Part shown: piece by piece, positions 1 through 6,765 of the stretch | Position numbering within the stretch: the stretch's first letter is position 1 | Layout of the letters: the number at the start of each line of letters is the position of its first letter | DNA from: GCA-2737125 sp044336815 | GTDB taxonomy: Bacteria; Actinomycetota; Actinomycetes; S36-B12 | DNA: 11,793 nucleotides | NCBI GenBank assembly: GCA_044336815.1 | Contig: JBIIOU010000051.1 | Location: 1-11,793, forward strand | Direction of reading: 5' to 3' | Position numbers and translations under genes: made by a program | The notes under the pieces: model-generated | The model's input: only the letters and a program-made list of their open reading frames with translations | Databases searched by the model: none | Told to the model about the DNA's origin: nothing

Positions 1-788
1 CCGTTCTCAAGTGAACTGATTGTCTCCATGTTTTCCGGAGTCAGTTCAAAATCGAAGACGTCAATATTTTCACGGATACGAACCGGAGTTATTGATTTGG
101 GTAAGACCACGTTTCCTAACTGAAGATGCCAGCGAATTAGCACCTGAGCAATGCTCTTTTGGTGTTCAGTGGCGATTCTTCCAATAACCGGATCGTTGAC
201 CAATTGGCCTGACGCTAGTGGGCTCCAAGCCTCGATCAACATTCCGAGATCGGCTGCAAGGGCCCTGAGCGGGGCTTGGGGCAGCCACGGATGCAACTCA
301 ATTTGGTCAACGGCCGGCACCACACCGGTCTCGGCGATAATTTTTGTTAGCTGCTCCTGGTGAAAGTTAGATACCCCAATTGATCTAGCGCGGCCCTCAG
401 ACTGCAGTTGAACAACTGCCCGCCAGGTCTCTAAGTAATCGCCAGTGGCCGGTGCAGGCCAGTGCACAAGATAAAGATCCACTACAGAGACTCCGAGTAG
501 CGAAACGCTCTTGTCAAAGGCACGCATGGTCTGGTCATACCCATGGTCGGTGTTCCAGACTTTAGTGGTCAAGAAGATGTCATCACGAGGTAAGCCAGAG
601 CGTGCGATCGCTTCGCCCACCCCGCGTTCATTTTCGTATATGGCCGCGGTATCTACGTGACGGTATCCGGCAGCAAATGCCTCAAGGGTTGCAGCGGCTA
701 CTTGATCATCGGGCACCTGCCAAACCCCAAACCCGATCTGCGGTATCGCTCGCCCATCGTTCATTATGAGATTGGGCACGAGGGGCAT
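1..788 (-). CDS. Aldo/keto reductase, 2,5-diketo-D-gluconate reductase-like (3' end cut by window)
   Basis: NADPH-dependent cytosolic oxidoreductase of the aldo/keto reductase superfamily, reducing aldehydes or ketones to alcohols; the substrate cannot be told. I translated the minus strand from the ATG at 788. The N-terminus MPLVPNLIMNDGRAIPQIGF is typical of the actinobacterial group. The full catalytic tetrad is visible: Asp46 and Tyr51 (in HVDTAAIYENE), Lys76 (LTTKVWN) and His109 (DLYLVHWP). Other family signatures follow: GVSNF, VDQIELHP, the AWSPLASG segment and the cofactor-binding LPKSITPVRIRENI. The frame is open to base 1, ending in the FDFELTPENM...SLENG segment that lies close to the usual C-terminus, so roughly 10-20 residues are missing from an expected ~275. 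The start is supported by GGAG five bases upstream. The frame stays open upstream to about 983, but that part does not look like protein of this family. It is divergent from ppdK. Family call is firm. Confidence 0.95.
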   Translation of the reverse strand, partial: MPLVPNLIMNDGRAIPQIGFGVWQVPDDQVAAATLEAFAAGYRHVDTAAIYENERGVGEAIARSGLPRDDIFLTTKVWNTDHGYDQTMRAFDKSVSLLGVSVVDLYLVHWPAPATGDYLETWRAVVQLQSEGRARSIGVSNFHQEQLTKIIAETGVVPAVDQIELHPWLPQAPLRALAADLGMLIEAWSPLASGQLVNDPVIGRIATEHQKSIAQVLIRWHLQLGNVVLPKSITPVRIRENIDVFDFELTPENMETISSLEN

Positions 789-808
789 TGGGGCTCCTTT
801 GCGTTTGG

Positions 809-830
809 TTCGAAGTAGCTTCGAAGTGGC
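809..830. promoter_or_regulatory. Two TTCGAAGT repeats 11 bp apart, upstream of the reductase gene
   Basis: TTCGAAGTAGC (809-819) is followed directly by TTCGAAGTGGC (820-830), ten of eleven bases identical. Each contains the palindrome TTCGAA, and the spacing is one helical turn. The pair lies 21-42 bp upstream of the aldo/keto reductase start on the minus strand, where a regulator site or the 5' UTR would be. A possible -35 box TTGACC (minus strand, 868-863) lies farther upstream, but the -10 is poor. The regulatory role is inference. Confidence 0.35.
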
Positions 831-914
831 CAACGATACCCATAACCAGCGCGACGACGTAAGGTCAACCGATCCACCGAGGCAGAACTCACGACTCAGC
901 CGGCGGTACTCAGC

Positions 915-987
915 CGAACCGTCATGGTGTGGCCTTGTACCTGCTCGAACCGTCATGGTGTGGCCTTGTACCTGCTCGATCCGTCAT
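915..987. repeat. 31-bp tandem repeat, about 2.35 copies
   Basis: Two identical 31-bp units (915-945 and 946-976) are followed by the first 11 bases of a third (977-987, one mismatch) before the sequence diverges. Each unit starts CGAACCGTCATGG and ends GTACCTGCT. Just upstream, ACTCAGCCG also occurs twice (894-902 and 908-916). The unit length is not a multiple of three, so it is unlikely to be coding. The repeat sits in the middle of the 461-bp gap between the reductase and ppdK. It may be a replication-slippage duplication, a protein-binding array, or the remnant of a mobile element end; no transposase sequence is seen nearby. Confidence 0.85.
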
Positions 988-1003
988 TTTTGGGCGGTTT
1001 TTT
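981..1003 (+). terminator. Weak terminator-like hairpin with T tract
   Basis: CCGTC (981-985) can pair with GGCGG (993-997) through one G-U, with a seven-base loop, and is followed at once by six T (998-1003). On the plus strand this has the form of a short intrinsic terminator. No plus-strand gene ends here, so it could only stop antisense transcription leaving the reductase region or early transcripts. The stem is short, and the match may be chance. Confidence 0.3.
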
Positions 1004-1051
1004 GACAGTTTCAGCAGGTTGAAGGATCGGGCACCTAATGCGCGCTAATCC

Positions 1052-1080
1052 TTGCGCCCCGGGGCCATATATTTTATAGG
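1052..1080 (+). promoter_or_regulatory. Candidate ppdK promoter
   Basis: TTGCGC (1052-1057) and TATAGG (1075-1080) are separated by exactly 17 bases. The spacer begins inside a perfect palindrome, GCCCCGGGGC (1056-1065), and then turns strongly AT-rich (1067-1078), unlike its surroundings. It would give a leader of about 160 nt before ppdK. Both boxes deviate from consensus (TTGACA and TATAAT), so this is a candidate only. An isolated TTGACA at 1002-1007 has no partner -10 at a suitable distance. Confidence 0.35.
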
Positions 1081-1143
1081 CTGTGTGCGTTGACGATCCA
1101 CGGCGGGCGATAAGTTGTCATCAACAACGTGAAAGGGCGCACA

Positions 1144-1248
1144 ATGAGGTTCGTATACCGCTTGGCAGTTGGTGCGGTTATTGCCACTGCTACCGAGTTC
1201 ACTTACGGAACAACTGTAAGTAAAGTCCGCCTGAAGTTCATGAACTGA
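1144..1248 (+). CDS. Possible 34-residue leader peptide before ppdK
   Basis: A short frame starts with ATG at 1144 behind GAAAGGG (1131-1137), six bases away, a better ribosome binding site than ppdK itself has. It encodes 34 residues with a mildly hydrophobic middle (LAVGAVIATATEF) and ends with TGA at 1246-1248, two bases before the ppdK ATG at 1251. That spacing would allow translational coupling, with ribosomes finishing the small ORF and restarting at ppdK. I know of no matching family, and a 34-codon frame can arise by chance; the evidence is the binding site and the stop-start arrangement. Confidence 0.3.
   Translation: MRFVYRLAVGAVIATATEFTYGTTVSKVRLKFMN
1201..1221 (+). other. RNA hairpin in the ppdK leader
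   Basis: ACTTACGG (1201-1208) pairs with CTGTAAGT (1214-1221) through eight pairs, one of them G-U, around the loop AACAA. It lies inside the 34-codon leader ORF, about 30 bases before the ppdK start, with no T tract after it. It is followed by the 10-bp palindrome GTTCATGAAC (1236-1245) directly before the ppdK start region. Such elements could modulate translation initiation; no function is established. Confidence 0.35.
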
Positions 1249-1250
1249 TC

Positions 1251-3977
1251 ATGGCTGAGATCCGGTACGTATTTGATTTCACCGAGGGCGGTCGCGAGCA
1301 GAAGGATCTCCTGGGCGGTAAGGGTGCAAATCTTGCAGAGATGACACGCCTCGGTTTGCCCGTGCCCCCGGGCTTCACGATCACCACCGATGCCTGCCGG
1401 TGGTTCCTACTCAATAACGAAGAGCCGGCCAACCTCCGAGTGCAGGTGACAGCGGCGCTGCGACGGCTCGAGGACCACCTAAATCGTCGTCTCGGTGATG
1501 TCCATGACCCGCTCCTTGTCTCGGTGAGATCAGGTGCGGTGTTCTCGATGCCAGGAATGATGGACACCATTCTCAATGTCGGCCTAAATGACGCTTCGGT
1601 AAAAGGCTTGGTAGCCATCTCGGGGGATGCTCGCTTCGCGTGGGATTCTTATCGCCGACTGATTTCCATGTTTGGCCGCACCGTGCTGGGCGTCGAGCCG
1701 GCATTGTTTGCAAACGAGCTTGAAGCGGCTGTCCATGCCGCGGGCGTACAGAGTGAAAGCGACCTCGACTTTGAGTCCTTGCAGGCGTTGGTGGAAAAGT
1801 ATAAGGCCATAATCCGTGAGCAAACCGGTCGCGAGTTTCCGCAGCACCCACGCGAGCAGCTCGACCTCGCAGTGCACGCCGTGTTCGAGTCCTGGAATGG
1901 AGATCGCGCCAAACTTTATCGTCGGCGCGAGCGCATCCCCAATGACCTCGGGACAGCTGTCAACGTGTGCGCGATGGTATTTGGGAATCAAGGGGAGGAT
2001 TCAGGTACTGGTGTAGCTTTCACGCGCGATCCGGCAACCGGGTCGGCTGGACATTACGGTGACTACCTGCCAAACGCCCAAGGCGAGGACGTAGTCGCGG
2101 GAATTCGCAATACCTTAACTTTGGCTGATCTGGCCGTGCAAAACCACGAAGTTGCCGAACAATTATCGCTTACTATGCGCCGTCTTGAGACCCACTACCG
2201 CGACTTATGTGATATCGAATTCACTGTTGAACGCGGCAAACTCTGGATGCTGCAGACACGGGTGGGTAAGCGCACGGCGGGTGCCGCTTTTCGAATTGCC
2301 TGTGAATTCTTGGACGAGGGTTTGATTACCGAGGACGAAGCGCTAGCGCGAGTCAGCGGTGCGCAGCTTACGCAATTACTGGTTCCACAACTCACGGTGG
2401 GAAGTGATCGCACCGTGATCACTCGGGGGATCGCTGCCTCACCAGGTGCCGCGGTCGGGCAAGCAGTATTTGATCCAGCGGTTGCGGTGCACTGGGCAGA
2501 GTCAGGGCGCTCGGTGGTTTTGGTGCGCAGGGAAACTAACCCAGATGATCTTGCCGGCATGGTGGCGGCGGTCGGTATTTTGACTAGCCGCGGCGGTAAG
2601 ACCAGCCACGCGGCCGTTGTGGCCCGTGGCATGGGCAAGCCTGCGGTTTGCGGAGCCGACGCACTTGTCGTTGATGAAGCCGCTGGTTTCGCGGTGGCGA
2701 CCTCCGTCGATGGCACTTCTTGGACAATCCGCGAGGGTGACTTCATCTCCTTGGATGGTGCAACCGGTGAGGTATTTCTTGGTGAATTACCGGTTTCGTC
2801 ATCCCCGGTAGTGCGCTATCTGCTCGAAGGAGTTGATGCGGTGCTGCCGTCCTTGAGTCAGGATGACGCCGCGGTGGTTGCGTGCGTAGATCGACTCCTT
2901 AAGTATGCCGACAAAGTTCGCAGGCTTCGAGTTAGAGCTAATGCTGACACTCCAGAGGACGCTATTAGAGCAAGACTGCTCGGCGCTGAAGGTATTGGCT
3001 TGTGTCGCACCGAGCATATGTTCCTTGGTGAACGCCGCGAGTTGATTGAGCACGTGATCCTCGCTGAGACGGGTGTCGACCGCGAGGTCGCACTTGCCGC
3101 CCTGATGCCTTTACAGCGGCAAGATTTTATCGAGATTTTAGAAGCAATGGACGGCCTACCAGTTACGGTGCGCCTGCTAGACCCGCCATTACATGAGTTC
3201 TTGACCGATCGCGCCGAATTGATGGTGCGTGTGGCGCTAGCTAAGGAGCGTGGTGAAGACCATGCGGCCGATGATCGTATTTTGATGGCGGTTAATCGGC
3301 TACATGAGTCGAATCCGATGCTGGGGTTGCGTGGTGTCCGATTGGGTTTGGTAGTTCCGGGCCTATATGCCCTACAGGTGCGGGCACTAGCCGAGGCGAC
3401 GATTGCTCGAATCGCTGCGGGGGGAAACCCCATGCCCGAGATCATGGTGCCACTTGTTGGATCAGCGCGTGAATTACTCCTCATACGCGACGAAATCGAA
3501 CAGGTGCTAACCGAGGTGAGTACCTCTGCCGGCCGCGTGATCTCAATGCCGATTGGGACGATGATCGAACTCCCACGTGCAGCTTTAACTGCCCATCGGA
3601 TCGCGGAGGTGGCAGATTTCTTCTCGTTTGGCACCAACGACTTGACGCAGACTACCTGGGGATTTAGTCGAGATGATGTCGAAGCGGCATTCTTCGCGGC
3701 TTATCTGGAGAAGGGTGTACTAACGATTTCACCGTTTGAGACCCTCGACGCCGATGGGGTCGGCCGCCTAGTTGATATAGCGGTTCGCGAAGGCCGGCAG
3801 GCGCGCCCTGACCTTAAGCTGGGGATCTGTGGAGAACATGGTGGTGACCCAGAGTCAATCCACTACTTTCACAATGCCGGGCTCGATTACGTATCGGCTA
3901 GCCCGTTTCGAGTGCCGGTGGGGCGTCTTGAGTCCGGAAGAGCTGTAATCGCCGACCTAACTAGCGACTCGCGTTAG
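1251..3977 (+). CDS. ppdK: Pyruvate, phosphate dikinase
   Basis: Cytosolic enzyme catalysing ATP + pyruvate + phosphate = AMP + PEP + diphosphate, reversibly linking pyruvate to phosphoenolpyruvate. The 908 residues match the full three-domain family (usually about 870-900). Residues 1 to about 345 form the ATP-grasp nucleotide-binding part (GGKGANLAEM, VSVRSGAVFSMPGMMDTILN, GTGVAFTRDPATG, NAQGEDVVAGIR). Around 390-510 is the swivelling phosphohistidine domain with GGKTSHAAVVARGMGKP, where His453 carries the phosphate and Thr451 is the residue that is regulated in the plant enzyme. From about 530 onward is the PEP/pyruvate barrel, with LCRTEHMF, GTNDLTQTTWG (Asn796) and GICGEHGGDP with catalytic Cys860. 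The ATG at 1251 gives the canonical N-terminus, but no good Shine-Dalgarno precedes it; the upstream small ORF may supply ribosomes by coupling. The stop lies 12 bp from the stop of the converging lipoprotein gene. Confidence 0.98.
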   Translation: MAEIRYVFDFTEGGREQKDLLGGKGANLAEMTRLGLPVPPGFTITTDACRWFLLNNEEPANLRVQVTAALRRLEDHLNRRLGDVHDPLLVSVRSGAVFSMPGMMDTILNVGLNDASVKGLVAISGDARFAWDSYRRLISMFGRTVLGVEPALFANELEAAVHAAGVQSESDLDFESLQALVEKYKAIIREQTGREFPQHPREQLDLAVHAVFESWNGDRAKLYRRRERIPNDLGTAVNVCAMVFGNQGEDSGTGVAFTRDPATGSAGHYGDYLPNAQGEDVVAGIRNTLTLADLAVQNHEVAEQLSLTMRRLETHYRDLCDIEFTVERGKLWMLQTRVGKRTAGAAFRIACEFLDEGLITEDEALARVSGAQLTQLLVPQLTVGSDRTVITRGIAASPGAAVGQAVFDPAVAVHWAESGRSVVLVRRETNPDDLAGMVAAVGILTSRGGKTSHAAVVARGMGKPAVCGADALVVDEAAGFAVATSVDGTSWTIREGDFISLDGATGEVFLGELPVSSSPVVRYLLEGVDAVLPSLSQDDAAVVACVDRLLKYADKVRRLRVRANADTPEDAIRARLLGAEGIGLCRTEHMFLGERRELIEHVILAETGVDREVALAALMPLQRQDFIEILEAMDGLPVTVRLLDPPLHEFLTDRAELMVRVALAKERGEDHAADDRILMAVNRLHESNPMLGLRGVRLGLVVPGLYALQVRALAEATIARIAAGGNPMPEIMVPLVGSARELLLIRDEIEQVLTEVSTSAGRVISMPIGTMIELPRAALTAHRIAEVADFFSFGTNDLTQTTWGFSRDDVEAAFFAAYLEKGVLTISPFETLDADGVGRLVDIAVREGRQARPDLKLGICGEHGGDPESIHYFHNAGLDYVSASPFRVPVGRLESGRAVIADLTSDSR

Positions 3978-3989
3978 CGATAAGCCGCT

Positions 3990-4853
3990 CTACTTCTTTC
4001 GCTTGATCACTAGCAAGATTACCGGGACGACAATAATAGCTCCGATGACAACGAACGGAATTAAGAAGCCGGCGCTGGTTATCACGAAGGCTATTAGCGC
4101 CAAGAAGGCCGACCAGCCATTTTGTAACCCGGCTAAGAAGCCGGGGGCAGTACTTGAAGTGAGTTCAGTAATTGGCGAAAGGGATACGGTAATGGTCGAC
4201 ATGGCAACTTGTTGCCCAAGATAACTGCGCTGGGCGGTCAAGGAGTCAAGTTCACCCTGGCGGTTGGCTAATTCAGCCTCAACAGCAACTAAATCGGTGA
4301 CGCTAGTGGCTTGCGCTTGCAAGGATTTAAGCCGGTCGATGGAAGTCTGCAGTACCCCAATGCGGGCATCTAGATCAACGACCTGGGTGGTGACGTCTTG
4401 GGAGTTAATGCTCACGGAGATAACAGTGCCTAGGTCACCAAGGTCGCTTACGAAGGCATCCAAAGTTTCCGCTGGCACCCGCGCCACGATGTTGGCATAA
4501 CTCGAAGTGCCATCCGAGTTGATGTTTTGCGAATCGATAGTGCCCGCGCGGGAGGTGGTTGCAGCAACTACTTGGGCGGTGGCATCGGCAACATCGGCAA
4601 CTCGAATATCGACGTAGGCGGTTCGGATTACCTGCGGTGCATTGATCGGATCAGGATTTCCCTTATTCTCAGTAACTGCTGCTTCGGCAGGAATTGCATC
4701 GGTGGAAACCCCAGTACTCATTCCAGGTGCGACCTCGGCTGCGGTGGGGCTGCCTGAACCGCAACCACTCATTAAGAGGCCGGCCACGAGGAGCCCGATG
4801 GCGATTAGCCCGATGGGTAGTACTTTGCCTGAGCCGACCATTTTCCGCGCCAT
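3990..4853 (-). CDS. DUF4349 lipoprotein with C-terminal membrane anchor
   Basis: Predicted cell-surface protein of 287 residues and unknown biochemical role. It starts with a basic region and a hydrophobic stretch (residues 11-27) ending in the lipobox LMSGC, so Cys31 is the likely lipidation site. A low-complexity linker follows (about 32-70). The DUF4349 domain covers roughly 71-235 (APQVIRTAYVDIRV, ANIVARVPAETLDAFVSDL, VDLDARIGVLQTSIDRL), with a heptad-rich probable coiled coil around 158-212 (VEAELANRQGELDSL). The C-terminus (about 247-283) is very hydrophobic and ends in KRKK, consistent with one or two membrane passes. Having both a lipobox and a C-terminal anchor is common in this family. 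The ATG at 4853 has GGAAGG seven bases upstream. It is the last gene of the probable operon, 94 bp after the AI-2E-type gene. No terminator is evident before convergent ppdK. Confidence 0.88.
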   Translation of the reverse strand: MARKMVGSGKVLPIGLIAIGLLVAGLLMSGCGSGSPTAAEVAPGMSTGVSTDAIPAEAAVTENKGNPDPINAPQVIRTAYVDIRVADVADATAQVVAATTSRAGTIDSQNINSDGTSSYANIVARVPAETLDAFVSDLGDLGTVISVSINSQDVTTQVVDLDARIGVLQTSIDRLKSLQAQATSVTDLVAVEAELANRQGELDSLTAQRSYLGQQVAMSTITVSLSPITELTSSTAPGFLAGLQNGWSAFLALIAFVITSAGFLIPFVVIGAIIVVPVILLVIKRKK

Positions 4854-4947
4854 CTCCGGGCCTTCCGCTGAGGTACCTGCAGATACGACGTTTGCGGTTG
4901 CGTGCCGGTTCCGTCAAATAAGAGCCGGGTAATAAGTCAGCCAGTAT

Positions 4948-6036
4948 TCAACTTGGCGCCGGTGGGCTGGTTGCCGGCAGATATGGGTGCTCAGGGTCTC
5001 GATTGGTGAGGTATTTTGCGACCCCGTAGATGGCGCCGGCTATGGGCACCGCGATGAGCGCCCCAACGATGCCAAGGGCGATACTGCCGGCCGCAATGGC
5101 GATAACAATTGCTAGTGGGTGCAGATTCACGGCCTTGCCCATAACCAGTGGCTGCAGGACGTCACCGTCGAAGGACCCCACGATTACTGTCAGCACTACA
5201 ACGAGGAGCGCAATAATTGGCCCGCGCTCAGCCAGCGCCACGATTGCTGCGAAGAAAGTCGCAATGGGTGCACCGATTACCGGGATAAAAGCACCGATGA
5301 ACACTACGGCGGCTAGTGCCGGTGCCAGCGGTACCTGAAGAATTAAAAGCCCGATAAAGACCAGCAGTGCGTCACAAAAGGCCACGATGACGATGCCCCG
5401 GGTGTAGCCGGAGATAGAGTCCCAAGCGATTCGACCCGAAGTATCTATTTGGCGCTGCGCGCTCATGGGGATCCAAGAAATAATCCAGTCCCAGACTTTC
5501 CCGGGCGTGAGTAGGAAGAACAGCACGCCGAAAATAAAGACAGAGGCGGCAATAATCAAAGTCCCGACGGAGCCGAGGGCAGATAGGGCATCACCGAGTA
5601 CTCCCTTGGCGACCGTGGTACCAGCTGATTTAGCCTGGTCTAGCAAGTTTGCGACCTGAGTGTCGGTGTACTGAAGTGGCCCGGTCTTGAGCCAGCCTTC
5701 AATGTCGGTGAACCCACTTTGGATGGCGAGCACAAGCTTTGGCCCTTCGTGGATCGAGGAGCTAATCACTACCGCCATGATCGCGATAATCGCAGCCCCA
5801 ATTGCCAAGAGAGCCAGGACCATTGCGATGGGTTTGGGGAGAAATTTTTTGAGGAGGTTCATTACCGGCATGGTCCAGGCGGTTACTAACAACGCGAAGA
5901 AGAGGGCAAACACCACAGGGAATATGCGCCCCATGATCGCCACCAACACGGCCAAGCCAGCGAGCACAACTAAAACCCGCCAGATAATGCCGGCCATTGT
6001 TTTCAGGTTGTCAGGCACGCCGTCACTAGTTGGCAC
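4948..6036 (-). CDS. AI-2E/PerM (TqsA, YdiK) family membrane protein
   Basis: Integral membrane protein of the AI-2E exporter/PerM permease family. Members have been linked to autoinducer-2 export and to ion/proton antiport, so the substrate here is open. Starting from the GTG at 6036 it has 362 residues, the usual length. There are hydrophobic segments near the N-terminus (WRVLVVLAGLAVLVAIMG and FPVVFALFFALLVTAW, then PIAMVLALLAIGAAIIAIM), a soluble central part, and the conserved C-terminal membrane block with FIGAFIPVIGAPIATFFAAI, then FDGDVLQPLVMGKAVNLHPL and GIVGALIAVPIAGAIYG, which are hallmark family motifs. I chose the GTG because AAGGAG lies five bases upstream. A longer in-frame ATG at 6093 would overlap the preceding gene by 40 bp and lacks such support. 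The GTG lies 17 bp after the stop of the VOC gene, so the two are probably co-transcribed. Confidence 0.93.
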   Translation of the reverse strand: MPTSDGVPDNLKTMAGIIWRVLVVLAGLAVLVAIMGRIFPVVFALFFALLVTAWTMPVMNLLKKFLPKPIAMVLALLAIGAAIIAIMAVVISSSIHEGPKLVLAIQSGFTDIEGWLKTGPLQYTDTQVANLLDQAKSAGTTVAKGVLGDALSALGSVGTLIIAASVFIFGVLFFLLTPGKVWDWIISWIPMSAQRQIDTSGRIAWDSISGYTRGIVIVAFCDALLVFIGLLILQVPLAPALAAVVFIGAFIPVIGAPIATFFAAIVALAERGPIIALLVVVLTVIVGSFDGDVLQPLVMGKAVNLHPLAIVIAIAAGSIALGIVGALIAVPIAGAIYGVAKYLTNRDPEHPYLPATSPPAPS

Positions 6037-6053
6037 GTGGGCTCCTTGATCAT

Positions 6054-6689
6054 TTAATCGATGCGAACCAAGCCATTTACCGTGCTGAACCATACCGCGA
6101 GGACACCCGCTTCGTCAGCATCTAGCCACTCCACAGCCACTTCATCCAAAGGGCTTGCCGCTGGTTCGCCGAGCCAAGCTCCAATGATGTCTGGGTCACC
6201 GGAGAGTTCTACTTTGCCGATTGCCACCGGGCCGCCAGAAGCAGCTGGGTGCTCGGCTGCGGTGCATTCCCACTGAACGAAAAAAGGAAGCTGCGGGTCT
6301 TCTATCAAGTCTAAGATTCCAATTTGCTTCCAGCGCAGTTCAGTGCCATCTGGGCGTACGCGGTGTCCGGATCCAGCTTGGCGACCGAGTCGTTGCTCGA
6401 TGGGTGAGATGTCATCAACCGCGACCGCCCAGCCGAGCCAACCACCACCCGCGTCAGCGCGACTTTGTACGGCTCGTCCGAACGGTGCTTTAGCAGCGGC
6501 TGGGTGATCTAAAGCCGAAACGACTTCGACGTAGGTGCCCCCGGCTAGTGGGAGGATGAAGTTGCGGGTGCCAAATGAGGGGTGGCGGCCACCATCAACG
6601 AAGGTGGCACCAAGGTCAGATCCGATGCGCTGAACAACGTCAGCAAGCTCACTTGAGGTGCAGGCATATGAGATGTGGTCCAAGCGCAT
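6054..6689 (-). CDS. Glyoxalase-like (VOC superfamily) protein
   Basis: Predicted cytosolic protein of the vicinal oxygen chelate fold, glyoxalase-like group; reaction unknown. From the ATG at 6689 it has 211 residues. The first beta-strand MRLDHISYACTSSEL carries the usual metal-ligand His (His5), followed by GRHPSFGTRNFILPL and the strand GTYVEVVSALDHP with a likely ligand Glu55. A second module follows (GWLGWAVAVDDIS, then GKVELSGDPDIIGAWL). This resembles the two-part glyoxalase-like domain found in many actinobacteria. I preferred 6689 over an in-frame ATG at 6800 because the family begins at this MRLDH strand and AGGA lies eight bases upstream; the extra 37 residues would overlap the divergent gene and look non-coding. 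It heads a minus-strand operon with the AI-2E-type and probably the DUF4349 gene. Family confidence is good, function is not assignable. Confidence 0.85.
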   Translation of the reverse strand: MRLDHISYACTSSELADVVQRIGSDLGATFVDGGRHPSFGTRNFILPLAGGTYVEVVSALDHPAAAKAPFGRAVQSRADAGGGWLGWAVAVDDISPIEQRLGRQAGSGHRVRPDGTELRWKQIGILDLIEDPQLPFFVQWECTAAEHPAASGGPVAIGKVELSGDPDIIGAWLGEPAASPLDEVAVEWLDADEAGVLAVWFSTVNGLVRID

Positions 6690-6765
6690 AACTGGAATCC
6701 TGCCCAATGCCCTTTTCGGCCCGTTAAGCACCCCCCTCTGACGGTAAATGTGGGAGGCTACGCAC

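Noticed and set aside
789..983. The aldo/keto reductase frame stays open for about 65 codons upstream of the chosen start, with an ATG at 956.
   Set aside because: Family members start at the MPLVPN-type N-terminus, a good ribosome binding site precedes 788, and the extension runs through the 31-bp tandem repeat, whose length is not a multiple of three.
1002..1007. Perfect TTGACA as a -35 box for ppdK.
   Set aside because: No acceptable -10 lies 16-18 bases downstream, and it directly follows the T tract of the terminator-like hairpin.
2858..3637. Long minus-strand open frame (259 codons) antisense to ppdK.
   Set aside because: Serine/arginine-rich composition with no recognisable motif; it is the complement of a strongly conserved coding region and best explained as a shadow frame. 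The same holds for other antisense frames over ppdK, metY and the membrane protein genes.
6037..6093. Longer start (ATG at 6093) for the AI-2E-type protein.
   Set aside because: It would overlap the VOC gene by 40 bp and the added residues are translated VOC sequence in another frame; the GTG at 6036 has an AAGGAG site at ideal distance.
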